Positions 33,100 through 41,798 are shown, counted from the first letter of the stretch. The stretch is 64,000 nucleotides of DNA from Microthrixaceae bacterium (GCA_023958095.1 JAMLGJ010000005.1:1-64000), one strand, 5' to 3'. Numbers and translations are program-made. The notes: generated by a model not told the origin, from the sequence alone.

Positions 33100-33726
33100 T
33101 CAGCCCTCCCGCCGGAACAGGTAGGCGAAGGGCGAGCGCGTGTAGGTGATGCCACGTCCACGCTCATGCAGGAGGTCCCTCGTCGGCTGCAGGTCCTTCT
33201 TCGGCACCAGGTAGGAGTCGAGGTCGTCGTGGCTCACGGTGTAGTTCCCCGACCGCGACCACACCACCCCGTCCAGGCGGTAGCGCGGATCGATCGATGC
33301 CATGGCGGCATCGCCGTGGCTCGGGTTGACCAGAAGGTGTCCGCCGACCGCCAGGTGCTCGGTGCAGTACTCCGAGACGAAGCCCGCATAGAGGGACACG
33401 AGCAGCCCGAATCCTCCCGCGGGGAGATCCAGGGGCTCCCTGTAGTCGGCTCCGACGAAGTCGACCTCGCGGCTTCGGGGGTCCACACCGGCTCCGCTCA
33501 GGAGCTCGTCCACTCCGGGACGGTCATCGAAGAACTGCCGGGCCCGTCGGTCCATGTCGACATAGGTGACCGAGGGCCACACGAACGACGCCGTGATGTC
33601 GACGAAGGAACCGGGATAGAGCACCCTCGGTGCCTCCAGGGACGCAGCGACCGCCTCGAAGAGAGCGAGGCGGTCGCCTTCGTGGCGGTTCTGCAGCTGC
33701 CAGAGCTTCCGGGTCCGTTCGAGCAC
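33100..33726 (-). CDS. SAM-methyltransferase-like protein
   Basis: 208 residues from a GTG at 33726 that follows AGGA; a longer frame overlaps the SDR gene and is unlikely. VLYPGSFVDITASFVWPSVTYVDMDRRARQFF has the layout of the SAM-binding strand-loop-acidic strand of class I methyltransferases, although the usual GxGxG is reduced to PGS, and VDFVGADYREPLDLPAGGFGLLVSLYAGFVSEYC matches the later strands. Many such divergent proteins are not proven methyltransferases. Starts 14 bp after the SDR stop, so it is co-transcribed with it. Confidence 0.6.
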   Translation of the reverse strand: MLERTRKLWQLQNRHEGDRLALFEAVAASLEAPRVLYPGSFVDITASFVWPSVTYVDMDRRARQFFDDRPGVDELLSGAGVDPRSREVDFVGADYREPLDLPAGGFGLLVSLYAGFVSEYCTEHLAVGGHLLVNPSHGDAAMASIDPRYRLDGVVWSRSGNYTVSHDDLDSYLVPKKDLQPTRDLLHERGRGITYTRSPFAYLFRREG

Positions 33727-33740
33727 CGTGGATCCTGTGG

Positions 33741-34508
33741 TCAGTCGTAGGCGGGCGTGTCGGTCGTGGGCCCGGAACCGGCCGCCATTCGGGGAACCGG
33801 CAGGGTGGGTGGGCTTCCGTGTGCGAGGGACTCGGCGCGGCTGCACAAGGCGTCCCCCCACTCCTCGTCGATGACCGCGAACCGGCCCTCGGCGGCCGCG
33901 GTGAGAGCTTCGGCTGCCACCTCGAGGGGGTCCCTGCCCTCGTCGGACATGGCGCTGCGGACCAGGGCCGGACAGAGCACCGTGACCGACACCTGGGTGC
34001 CGGACAGGTGCAGGGCTGCCTGCTCCGCCACCGCCAGCGCCGCGTGCTTGCTCGCCGCGTAGGCGCCACCGGTGGGCCAGGTGAGCGCACCGGCCAGCGA
34101 CGAGGTGATCAGGATCGCGCTCGGGGCGGCTCGCTCCACGAGCAAGGGGAGGAAGGATCGCAGGCCGTTGAGGATGCCGTGGAGGTTGACCCCGAGCACT
34201 TCATCCCACTCGGCTCGGGTCGCCTGCCAGGGTGGGCCCATCGACTCGCCCAGCACCCCGGCGTTGAGGCACAGCAGGTCCACCGGCCCGGTGAGTGCTG
34301 CGAATCGGCTCATCGCATCCGGGTCGGCGACGTCGAGCGGGACGACCAAGTCGGCCGCCAGCTCGGAACCCAGCTGCTCGAGGGTGTTGCGGTCAACGTC
34401 GCCGAGCGAGAGGGAGGTGCCCTGGTTGGCCAGGAGCGTGGCGAGCGCACGACCGATTCCGCTCGCCGCGCCCGTCACTGCGGCACGGCGTGGTGGGCTC
34501 TGGGTCAT
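33741..34508 (-). CDS. Short-chain dehydrogenase/reductase
   Basis: 255 residues. AAVTGAASGIGRALATLLANQG binds the cofactor, LLCLNAGVLG is the NAG motif, SSLAGALTWPTGGAYAASKHA supplies the Ser and the YxxxK catalytic residues. The C-terminal tail beyond residue 230 is Pro/Thr-rich and lacks structure motifs. Third gene of the DHA2-TetR-SDR-methyltransferase-LLM run, 19 bp after the TetR stop. Such exporter-linked oxidoreductase clusters are commonly used in detoxification, but the substrate is unknown. Confidence 0.85.
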   Translation of the reverse strand: MTQSPPRRAAVTGAASGIGRALATLLANQGTSLSLGDVDRNTLEQLGSELAADLVVPLDVADPDAMSRFAALTGPVDLLCLNAGVLGESMGPPWQATRAEWDEVLGVNLHGILNGLRSFLPLLVERAAPSAILITSSLAGALTWPTGGAYAASKHAALAVAEQAALHLSGTQVSVTVLCPALVRSAMSDEGRDPLEVAAEALTAAAEGRFAVIDEEWGDALCSRAESLAHGSPPTLPVPRMAAGSGPTTDTPAYD

Positions 34509-34527
34509 CCCGAGACGCTAACCCCTG

Positions 34528-35139
34528 TCAGGGCGACCGCGACCCCCGGGGGATGTCGCGGTGTCCCGCGAGGACGGACCGCACGAGCCGGTCGAGGACC
34601 GAGTCGCTCAGGTCGCCCCCCGATATGAACGAGCGCTGGAACACCACACCGGTGAGCTGGTCCATCATCATCTCGGCGTCGGCCGACCCGGCCAGTTCGC
34701 CGCTGTCGACCGCCGAGCGGAGGCGGGTGATGCCGCTGCTGCGTCGTTCGGCGATGAAGCGACGGTGGATCCGGCGCAGGCCTTCGTGGCGCGCCGCGGC
34801 CGCCACCAGCTCCGGCACCGCCCGGCCCATGGGCGCCGACGCGAACTTGTCGCGCAGGTGGCGCAACATCGCCACCAGGTCTGCCTCGAGCGCATCGGTG
34901 TGGGGACACGCCACCTCGTCGCTGGTGCTCGAGAGGGCGTGCTGGACCAGGTCTTCCTTGTTGGGAAACCGCCGGTAGAGGGTCGACTTGGCGACTCCTG
35001 CACGTTCGGCCACCGCCTCCACGTGCATGCCGTCGTAGCCGTTCTCCGCGAACACCTCTATCGCGGCAGTCCGGATCGCGTCGGAGGCCTCGGAGCTGCG
35101 GGGACGGCCGACCGGTCTCGGTGGCGGTGCCGGGTTCAT
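34528..35139 (-). CDS. TetR-family repressor inside the exporter operon
   Basis: 203 residues. AIRTAAIEVFAENGYDGMHVEAVAERAGVAKSTLYRRFPNKEDLVQHAL is the standard TetR helix-turn-helix. The C-terminal ligand domain is variable; the C-terminal helices (AVPELVAAAARHEGLRRIHRRFIAERR) match the TetR_C_11 group. Its ATG overlaps the stop of the DHA2 transporter gene in ATGA form, so it is translated from the same message. The usual role would be to sense the exporter's substrate and repress the operon from a site upstream of 36743. Confidence 0.85.
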   Translation of the reverse strand: MNPAPPPRPVGRPRSSEASDAIRTAAIEVFAENGYDGMHVEAVAERAGVAKSTLYRRFPNKEDLVQHALSSTSDEVACPHTDALEADLVAMLRHLRDKFASAPMGRAVPELVAAAARHEGLRRIHRRFIAERRSSGITRLRSAVDSGELAGSADAEMMMDQLTGVVFQRSFISGGDLSDSVLDRLVRSVLAGHRDIPRGSRSP

Positions 35140-36743
35140 TGCAGGTCGATCTCGGTGCGGATCTCCTCGATGTCGACGTCGTGCGCGTGCTCATCGAGGT
35201 ACTCGTCGCCCTGGAAGGCCTCGTCCTCCTCGGGCGGGCGTGCCGGGAGGAAGCGCACCGCTCCGAGAGCCCCGAGGAAGGTCGCGGTCGCGGCTGCGAA
35301 CACCCCCCAGTGCATTGCGTCGACGAAGGCCTGGTTGGCGGTGGCCACCAGCGCGTTGCCCATCTCGGCAGGTGCCTGCGCCGCGACGGCCACAGCTCCT
35401 CCGAGCGAGCTCGTGGCGCCCTCGATCGCCTCCGGGGGGGCACCCATGCCAGTCAGGAATTCCTCCACCTGCGAGCCGTAGGTGGATGCCAGCACGCTTC
35501 CGATGACGGCGACTCCGAGCGCACCTCCGACCTGCCGGGTGGTGTCGTTCACCGCCGAGCCCACACCGGCCTTGGCCAGCGGCAACGACCCCATGACCGA
35601 GTCGGTGGCAGGGGCCATCGTCAGCCCCATGCCCACTGACATGACCACGAGGCGCCAGAGCACCTGGGCATAGGAGGAGTCCACCTGCAGGGTGCTCATC
35701 GACAACAGCCCGAGGGTGACGAGGGTGAGGCCGGTCGTGACGGTCGCCTTGGTGCCGACACGCTCCACGATCCTGCTGCTCGTAGGGGCGGTCACCATCA
35801 TCGCCGCTGCGAAGGGAACCATGCGCACACCGGTCTGCAGCGGCGTGTAGCCGAGCACGAACTGGAAGTACTGGGTGAGCAGGAAGATCGAGCCGAACAT
35901 GGCGAAGAACACCGCGGTGATCGATGCGCTCGCCGCGGAGAAGCGCGGCTTGCGGAAGAAGCCCACCTCGAGCATCGGATGGCTGGAGTGGCGCTCCCAC
36001 AGGATGAACGCCGCGATGAGGACCACACCGGTTCCCATCGCTGCGAGGATCAGGGGGTCACCCCAGCCCTCCACCGGTGCTTCGATGATGCCGTAGAGCA
36101 ACACCGTGAGCCCGATCACCGACAGGACCGCCCCGACGATGTCGAGGCGGGGTGCACTCGGGTCCTTCGAGGTCGGGATCAGCACGAAACCCGCGGCCAG
36201 CCCGATGATGACGATGGGGATGTTCACCAGGAACACCGACCCCCAGTAGAAGTGCTCCACGAGGAACCCGCCGGTGAGGGGCCCGAGTGCCGCTCCCAGC
36301 CCGGCGACCCCGGCCCAGACCCCGATCGCCCGACCCCGCTCCCTGGGCGGGAACACGTTGGTGATGATCGACAGCGTGGCGGGCATGATCAGCGCACCTC
36401 CGATGCCCATCACCGCACGGGTGGCGATGAGCTGGTCGGCCGATCCCGCCAGGGCCGAGATGACCGAGCCCAGCCCGAAGATGACGAACCCGATCTGCAG
36501 CGCACCGCGGCGCCCGAAGCGGTCACCGAGGGCGCCGGCGGTGAGCAGCAGACCCGCGAACACGAGCGTGTAGGAGTCGACGATCCACTGGACCTCGGTG
36601 TTCGACGCCCCGAGGTCGCGGATGATCGTCGGGATGGCGACGTTGAGGATCGAGTTGTCGAGCACGATCACCAGCAGGCTGAAGCACAGCACCGCGAGGA
36701 TCCACCATCGTCGTTCGTGTGCCCGGTCCTCGACTCTTCCCAT
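35136..36743 (-). CDS. DHA2-family drug:H+ antiporter (MFS, EmrB/QacA type)
   Basis: 535 residues from ATG 36743, which follows AGGAGG by seven bases. The first helix carries LVIVLDNSILNVAIPTI (motif D of DHA2 proteins), then GALGDRFGRRGALQIGFVIF (motif A) and VAGLGAALGPLTGGFLVEHFYW (motif C, the antiporter motif). About 14 hydrophobic segments can be counted, ending in an acidic cytoplasmic tail. It should export hydrophobic or cationic compounds against the proton gradient. First gene of a five-gene minus-strand run. The 134-bp gap to the divergent TetR holds the promoters. Confidence 0.9.
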   Translation of the reverse strand: MGRVEDRAHERRWWILAVLCFSLLVIVLDNSILNVAIPTIIRDLGASNTEVQWIVDSYTLVFAGLLLTAGALGDRFGRRGALQIGFVIFGLGSVISALAGSADQLIATRAVMGIGGALIMPATLSIITNVFPPRERGRAIGVWAGVAGLGAALGPLTGGFLVEHFYWGSVFLVNIPIVIIGLAAGFVLIPTSKDPSAPRLDIVGAVLSVIGLTVLLYGIIEAPVEGWGDPLILAAMGTGVVLIAAFILWERHSSHPMLEVGFFRKPRFSAASASITAVFFAMFGSIFLLTQYFQFVLGYTPLQTGVRMVPFAAAMMVTAPTSSRIVERVGTKATVTTGLTLVTLGLLSMSTLQVDSSYAQVLWRLVVMSVGMGLTMAPATDSVMGSLPLAKAGVGSAVNDTTRQVGGALGVAVIGSVLASTYGSQVEEFLTGMGAPPEAIEGATSSLGGAVAVAAQAPAEMGNALVATANQAFVDAMHWGVFAAATATFLGALGAVRFLPARPPEEDEAFQGDEYLDEHAHDVDIEEIRTEIDLQ

Positions 36744-36841
36744 GGTGGTTCCTCCTGGATTGGCGCTCTTGCGCCGCAGTCTCACACGCGCCCGCACAAA
36801 TACGCAACGACCGAGTAGCGGAATACTTGCAGGCCGGACGC

Positions 36842-36877
36842 TTGACAGGAGCCTGACAGCGTTCGAAACTACGAACG
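36842..36877 (+). promoter_or_regulatory. Leaderless promoter with overlapping palindromic operator
   Basis: TTGACA (36842-36847), 17-bp spacer, GAAACT (36865-36870) as a weak -10; transcription would begin at or next to the ATG at 36878, so no leader. CGTTCG (36860-36865) and CGAACG (36872-36877) form a palindrome with a 6-bp spacer that covers the -10 and touches the start codon, the expected operator for TetR autorepression. Confidence 0.55.
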
Positions 36878-37555
36878 ATGTCAGATAGACCTACCGGGCC
36901 ACGCGAGCGTCGTCGCATGGAGACCAGGGCCGAGATCCTGGACGCGGCGTGGCGCCTGGCGCGTCGCGACGGTCTCGCCTCGATCGCGATGCGGGAGCTG
37001 GGTCGGGAGGTTGGCTTGAGGGCTCAATCGTTGTACGGGTACTTCGACTCCAAAGCGGAGCTCTACGACGCGATGTTCATGCAGGGGCAGGAGCAGTTCG
37101 CCCAACTTGCACAGCGGTGGCCGACAGACCTGGGCGCAACAGAGAACCCGCGCGAGAGCTTCAAGGCGCTGATCCATGAGTTCGCTGGCTTCTGTGTCGA
37201 GGATCCGGTTCGCTACCAGCTCCTGTTCCAACGGGTCATTCCGGAGTGGGCACCCTCTGCGGAGAGCTATGCGCTCGCCGAGGAACGCCTCGCTCAACTC
37301 CAGGCCGGTCTCGCCGGCGTGGGTATCCACTCAGATGGTGCAGTCGATCTGTGGACCGCTGTCATGACAGGGCTCACCGACCAGCAGATCAGCAACGACC
37401 CGGGTGGTGACCGGTGGATCCGCCTGGTCGACGAGGCCGTGGACATGTTCTTCGACCATTTCGCAACCGATTCGACGAGCAGGGAGAGTGAAATCGATGG
37501 CATCAACGCACGAGGGAACAGGGAGAGCGCTGCGCGAAGCAGTGGCCGTGGCTGA
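36878..37555 (+). CDS. TetR-family regulator (WHG-domain type)
   Basis: 225 residues. EILDAAWRLARRDGLASIAMRELGREVGLRAQSLYGYFDSKAELYDAMF is the DNA-binding segment. The C-terminal half (FKALIHEFAGFCVEDPVRYQLLFQRVIPEW) resembles the WHG/TetR_C_33-like ligand domain found in actinobacteria. Divergent from the DHA2 operon; a palindrome overlaps its own promoter. The reading frame runs 59 bp into the next gene, whose start lies inside it, so the two are translationally linked. Confidence 0.85.
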   Translation: MSDRPTGPRERRRMETRAEILDAAWRLARRDGLASIAMRELGREVGLRAQSLYGYFDSKAELYDAMFMQGQEQFAQLAQRWPTDLGATENPRESFKALIHEFAGFCVEDPVRYQLLFQRVIPEWAPSAESYALAEERLAQLQAGLAGVGIHSDGAVDLWTAVMTGLTDQQISNDPGGDRWIRLVDEAVDMFFDHFATDSTSRESEIDGINARGNRESAARSSGRG

Positions 37556-38276
37556 CCACGAGCAGTGGATGACCCTGGCTCGGAACAGCTATCGACGTCT
37601 GGTGGACGCCTTCGCTGAGCTCCACGACGACGACTGGGGAGAAGCGACGCCGTGCCATGGATGGACCGTCCGCGACCTCGCCGGACATGTTCTGGGGTCC
37701 ATGCGCTCCGCGGCGACTCTCCGGGAGACGATCTCCCAGCAGCGAGCTGTGAAGAAGCGTGCCGCCCGCACCGGCGAGCAGGAGGTGGACGCCATGACTG
37801 CGATACAGATCGAGCGGGCCGCCGGCCTGACACACCAGGAGCTCGTCGCGGAACTGCGGTCCCTCATCGAGCCCGCCGTCCGGGGTCGGTCGCGCATGCC
37901 CTCGTGCCTCAGGCGACGAGCGGGGTTCAGGGTACGGATGGGTCGCATCGACGAGCGCTGGAACCTCGAGTACTTTCTGGATTGCATCCTCACGAGGGAC
38001 GCATGGATGCACCGGATCGACCTCGCTGACACACTTGGCAGGAGCCCGGAGCTCGACCTCCACGACGCGCTCATAGTCGGGGATGTGGCGGCGGAGTGGG
38101 CCCGGCGTCACGGCCAGGCGGTCGATCTCACTCTCAGCGGTCCGGCCGGAGTGCATCTCTCGGTGGGTGAGGGGGGTGCCGTTGTGGGAATGGACGCAGT
38201 CGAGTTCTGTCGAGTCGTGAGCGGTCGCAGCGCCCACCGCCCACATCCGCTTCTGGACCAGGAGGTTCCGTTCTGA
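37497..38276 (+). CDS. Maleylpyruvate isomerase-fold, mycothiol-dependent protein
   Basis: 259 residues from ATG 37497 (GGGAG upstream), beginning inside the 3' end of the TetR gene. WGEATPCHGWTVRDLAGHVLGSMRS is the MDMPI/DinB first helix motif (W-x-V-R-D-x-x-x-H), and FLDCILTRDAWMHRIDLADTLG contains the HRxD segment completing the metal site. The C-terminal VHLSVGEGG region is SCP-2-like. Its overlap with the regulator indicates that this is the TetR's main target or partner. Second member of the family in the window (other at 11930). Confidence 0.8.
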   Translation: MASTHEGTGRALREAVAVADHEQWMTLARNSYRRLVDAFAELHDDDWGEATPCHGWTVRDLAGHVLGSMRSAATLRETISQQRAVKKRAARTGEQEVDAMTAIQIERAAGLTHQELVAELRSLIEPAVRGRSRMPSCLRRRAGFRVRMGRIDERWNLEYFLDCILTRDAWMHRIDLADTLGRSPELDLHDALIVGDVAAEWARRHGQAVDLTLSGPAGVHLSVGEGGAVVGMDAVEFCRVVSGRSAHRPHPLLDQEVPF

Positions 38277-38369
38277 GCGCGGGCGTCGCCCCGTCGGGGT
38301 CCCGTCGGCAGGACTCCGCCCGCTTGGTTCGCACGTAGGCGGCATCGCGGCGGCGAGGGTCTGGTCCCT

Positions 38370-39404
38370 CTAGCAGCGACGCTGCCCGCGGACGCTGCTC
38401 GGAGTGCGGCCCGTGCGAGCCCTGAAGGTCCGTGTGAAGTGTGCGGAGTCGCTGAACCCGGTGGCGTAGCCGATGGTGCTGACGGAGGCGTCGGTCTCCA
38501 AGAGCTGGCGCTCCGCCTCGGCGACGCGCACTTCGACCAGGAGTTCCGTGAAGGTCGTTCCCTGCTCGCTGAGGCGTCGCTGCAGCGTGCGCGCCGAGCA
38601 AGCGAGCTGCGCGGCGACGTCGCCGACGCGCCACTTGTGCGCAAGGTCCGACGCCAGGACCTCGGTCACTCGCCGGGAGGTGTCCTCGTCATCGAGTGCG
38701 GGGGGAAGTCGCGCGAGCAGGACCGAGTCCAGTCCGGGTAGCTCCCGGGCTGCGCGCACTGCGGACCAGCTGATCTGCCAACGGTGCACAGCCGGTGGCA
38801 CCTCACCTGCCACTTCGCCGTGCTGGTAGACGGTCCGGCCCACCCCGCCCTTTTCGGGAAACGCGCACTCGAGGTCACTGCAGCCGATCCGGTGCAACAA
38901 CGCCAGGTAGAGGCCACACACGAAAAGGCTCTGGTCGGGACTCGGCGCCGCTCCGCGTACCGCAACGTGCTCGAGCTCGACCTCGTGGGGTTCCAGCCGG
39001 ATGACCCGGTGCCGGTGATCGGAGTGGAAGTACCTGTTGAGCGCCGCGATCTTCTCGAGGAGCACCGCAGGGCTGCTTGAGTTGAGAAGCGACAGCACCA
39101 GAGGCTCGGCCTGCAGCTCGTCGATGTGCCTGCCTGCGAGGAGCAGACCCGCGGGTCCGTCCCTGTCGCGGATCTCCGCGAGCGCAGCGTCCTGCTCGAT
39201 CGCACCCACCTGCCGGACGTGGTGCGGCGTGTCAGGCAGGGGATGCCCGAGGGAGGCCTGTGCAACGGCGAACAGCGAGGAATGGATGCGTTCCGCCCGA
39301 TGGTGTTCTCGAACCACGGCACCAGCTGCAGCCATGGCGTGATTGTTCAACCGATTGGCATCGCAGAGCAAGCGGTTCGGACCGGAGCAGCCGACACTCT
39401 TCAT
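38370..39404 (-). CDS. AraC-family regulator with arabinose-binding-type N-terminus
   Basis: 344 residues from ATG 39404; a longer frame reaches 39596 but the family normally starts close to this position. The N-terminal region (LGHPLPDTPHHVRQVGAIEQDAALAEI, LLAGRHIDELQAEPLVLSLLNSSSPAVLLEKI) matches the PF12625-type sensor domain of AraC proteins of the OruR/GadX kind. The C-terminus carries WRVGDVAAQLACSARTLQRRLSEQGTTF and VSTIGYATGFSDSAHFTRTFRARTGRTPS, two complete helix-turn-helix motifs. It is divergent from the membrane protein gene at 39527 and may regulate it. Confidence 0.8.
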   Translation of the reverse strand: MKSVGCSGPNRLLCDANRLNNHAMAAAGAVVREHHRAERIHSSLFAVAQASLGHPLPDTPHHVRQVGAIEQDAALAEIRDRDGPAGLLLAGRHIDELQAEPLVLSLLNSSSPAVLLEKIAALNRYFHSDHRHRVIRLEPHEVELEHVAVRGAAPSPDQSLFVCGLYLALLHRIGCSDLECAFPEKGGVGRTVYQHGEVAGEVPPAVHRWQISWSAVRAARELPGLDSVLLARLPPALDDEDTSRRVTEVLASDLAHKWRVGDVAAQLACSARTLQRRLSEQGTTFTELLVEVRVAEAERQLLETDASVSTIGYATGFSDSAHFTRTFRARTGRTPSSVRGQRRC

Positions 39405-39526
39405 ATCCACCGTGCTCCGAGCGAACCCGTCCCCGGAGTGGGGCATCGAGATGGGTTCGAAGGGGTCCCCGGTGGAAGGCACCGAGAACCAGGTGCCATC
39501 GGCAGACCAGAACCGAGGAGGCGTCA

Positions 39527-39994
39527 ATGAACCCGACCGTTCCGAGATCCCCAGGTGCCCACAACGCCACGCGTGTGGCGGCCGCGAGCGACCCACGAGA
39601 GCTCACACGCATGCTCGAACAGCGCCCGTGGCGTGTCGTGGCCGCAGCGGTACCTGTCGGTGTCGCGATGCAGATCCTCATCGACGGTGCTCTCGGGGAG
39701 ACAGCGGAGTACTTCAACGCGCACGGGCTCCTGCAGGCATGGGTGCAGGTCTCGGTCGGAGGGGGCCTCGCCGAACCGGGCCCGTTCGTCATGGGCCAGG
39801 AGCGCATGGGGCCCGTTCTGTCCCTGTTGGTGGGTACGTTCCTGCTCTTCGCCCAGCCCGCCCTGTACATCTCGGCAATCGTGTTCCCGGCTCGCTGGGT
39901 GCACATGAGGCGTCGTGGGGTCCGACGTCGTCAGGCCCAGGATCCTCGTGATCCCCGTGGTTCCCATGGTCAGGCACTTGACTCAGACAGGTAA
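39527..39994 (+). CDS. Membrane protein, unknown function
   Basis: 155 residues from ATG 39527, five bases after AGGAGG. Two clear hydrophobic helices: RVVAAAVPVGVAMQILIDGAL and GPVLSLLVGTFLLFAQPALYISAIVF, separated by about 50 residues of mixed character including LQAWVQVSVGGGLAEPGPFV, and followed by a very basic tail that overlaps the promoter of the next TetR gene. No family recognised. Confidence 0.5.
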   Translation: MNPTVPRSPGAHNATRVAAASDPRELTRMLEQRPWRVVAAAVPVGVAMQILIDGALGETAEYFNAHGLLQAWVQVSVGGGLAEPGPFVMGQERMGPVLSLLVGTFLLFAQPALYISAIVFPARWVHMRRRGVRRRQAQDPRDPRGSHGQALDSDR

Positions 39995-40007
39995 GGCACT
40001 AGCCTTA
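39978..40007 (+). promoter_or_regulatory. Leaderless promoter with palindromic operator
   Basis: TTGACT (39978-39983), 16-bp spacer and TAGCCT (40000-40005) place transcription at about 40012-40014, i.e. at the GTG start. The palindrome TAAGGC-ACTA-GCCTTA (39992-40007) covers the -10 and is a likely TetR operator. Confidence 0.55.
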
Positions 40008-40013
40008 GCTGTC

Positions 40014-40631
40014 GTGGGGGCAGCTACGGAGCAGATGATCGACGCCGCGGAACGCATCGTCGCCGAGCGCGGGTTCTCCGCGATGACAGTGCGAGCGGTC
40101 CAGGAGGCCGCTGGGCAGGCCAACAAGTCAGCGGTGCAGTACCACTTCGGTGACCGGGACGGGTTGATCCGAGCCGTGTTGCAGCGCCGAATGGCGGTGC
40201 CGAACCAGCAGCGGACCTCGATGCTGCTGTCCCTGGACGAGGACTGCACGCTGCGGGATCTCGTCGAGGTCTACGTCCTGCCCCTCGCCGAGTCGGTGCA
40301 GTCGCGCCAACCGAGCTACTGGGCGCGGTTCCTGTTGCAGGCCGTGTCGGATCCCAAGGTCGGCCACACGGCGCTCGAACTGGTCGAGAGCGAGGCGTTC
40401 CGTGCCACGCAGCGCAGGCTGCACAGCCGCCTGGCGGGTGTGCCCGAACCGCTTCGTGCACACCGGTTGTCAGCCGCGCTCGGCTATGTGTGCACCGCAC
40501 TTGCGGCCTACGAGGTCACCGGAGCTCCCGGAGGCCTCAGCGCGTCCGCGTTCAACACCGACCTGGTCGACACCTGTGTCGGCCTGCTGGGCGCGGCCTC
40601 GACCATCTCCCGCAAGGAGCTCCCATGCTGA
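40014..40631 (+). CDS. TetR-family regulator
   Basis: 205 residues from the GTG at 40014, chosen because a promoter and palindrome end just before it; upstream in-frame codons lie inside that promoter. MIDAAERIVAERGFSAMTVRAVQEAAGQANKSAVQYHFGDRDGLIRAVLQRR is the helix-turn-helix, with the YHFG variant of the recognition helix end. The C-terminal helices (YWARFLLQAVSDPKVGHTALELV) are typical ligand-domain sequence. Its stop overlaps the dioxygenase gene by 7 bp, so the regulator and enzyme form one autoregulated unit. Confidence 0.85.
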   Translation: MGAATEQMIDAAERIVAERGFSAMTVRAVQEAAGQANKSAVQYHFGDRDGLIRAVLQRRMAVPNQQRTSMLLSLDEDCTLRDLVEVYVLPLAESVQSRQPSYWARFLLQAVSDPKVGHTALELVESEAFRATQRRLHSRLAGVPEPLRAHRLSAALGYVCTALAAYEVTGAPGGLSASAFNTDLVDTCVGLLGAASTISRKELPC

Positions 40632-41548
40632 GCAACGCCCTCGTCGGACCGATGAACGGATTCCTGCCCGGACCAAGGGTCGCCGAGCGGATGCCGCACG
40701 GATGGGAGAGCGCTGACCGCACCCGCTTCGGACTCGCTCCGCTGACCCCGCTCATCGGGGCTGTGGTGGAGGGAGTCGACCTCTCCCGGCCACTCGATGC
40801 CGAGCTGGCCGAGCAACTCAACGCGGCACTGCTGGAATGGAAGGTGCTGTTCTTCCGGGACCAGGAGATCTCGGGGTCGCAGCAAGCTGCGTTCGCCCGG
40901 AACTGGGGGCCCCTCGAGACGCACCCCTTCTACGGCCGGATCACCGGCACCGAGGTCGACGCCCCCGAGGTGGTGCGCCTCGAGAAGGACGCACGGGTCG
41001 GAGGCTTCGAGAACGCCTGGCACAGCGACGTGAGCTGGCGCGTCGAGCCCTCCCTGGGTTCGGTGCTGCGAGCGGTCGAGGTCCCCGACCTCGGAGGGGA
41101 CACGCTGTGGGCCGACATGGGTGCCGCCTATGACCGGCTGCCCGATGAGCTACGAGCCAGGATCGACGGGCTGAGCGCAGTGCACGACTGGTACACGAAC
41201 TTCGGTCTCGTCATGGACCCCGAGGAGCGAGACCGTCTGAGGCCGGACTTCCCCGAGGTCGAACACCCGGTCGTTCGCACACACCCCGAGACGGGTCGCC
41301 GCACCCTCTACGTCAACCGCATCTTCACCCAGCGGATCGTCGGCCTGGACGACGAGGAGAGCGAGGAACTGCTCGAACACCTCTACCTGCAGGCGAGCTT
41401 CCCGGAGTACCAGTGCCGCTGGAGTTGGCGATCGGGCGATGTGGCCTTCTGGGACAACCGCTCCACTCAGCACTACGCGAGCTCGGACTACTACCCGCGG
41501 ACACGGATCATGGAGCGCATCACCATCTGTGGGGACAGGCCGAGCTGA
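40625..41548 (+). CDS. TauD/TfdA-family Fe(II)/2-oxoglutarate dioxygenase
   Basis: 307 residues from ATG 40625, five bases after AAGGAG. The facial triad is visible: His133 and Asp135 in NAWHSDVSWR, and His283 in STQHYASSDYYPRTRIMER, with the 2-oxoglutarate-binding Arg in the following segment (Arg294 or 298). LNAALLEWKVLFFRDQEIS is the family's N-terminal signature. Members hydroxylate sulfonates, phenoxy-acids or sulfate esters. Position directly behind a TetR repressor suggests an inducible catabolic step, e.g. for a sulfonate or alkylsulfate; this is inference. Confidence 0.85.
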   Translation: MLSNALVGPMNGFLPGPRVAERMPHGWESADRTRFGLAPLTPLIGAVVEGVDLSRPLDAELAEQLNAALLEWKVLFFRDQEISGSQQAAFARNWGPLETHPFYGRITGTEVDAPEVVRLEKDARVGGFENAWHSDVSWRVEPSLGSVLRAVEVPDLGGDTLWADMGAAYDRLPDELRARIDGLSAVHDWYTNFGLVMDPEERDRLRPDFPEVEHPVVRTHPETGRRTLYVNRIFTQRIVGLDDEESEELLEHLYLQASFPEYQCRWSWRSGDVAFWDNRSTQHYASSDYYPRTRIMERITICGDRPS

Positions 41549-41798
41549 TCGGGGAGCTCCGGGTCGGGGGGCAGCGGTTCCGCATGCCCTTGTGGAGGAG
41601 GATCCCCGGGGGTGTACTTCCCGAAGCGGGCGATACGGCTCCCGGGCCGCGTCGCCCGCGCGGACGCGCAGGTTGTGGTCGCGGCGGCGTGTCGGATGGG
41701 CCACCCAGACCATTCAGGAACCAGCGGATCGTGCCGACTGGACAAGGGACAGCATCCAGAGGGGCCGCATCCCGGCACCCGGGAAGGAACTAGCTCCC

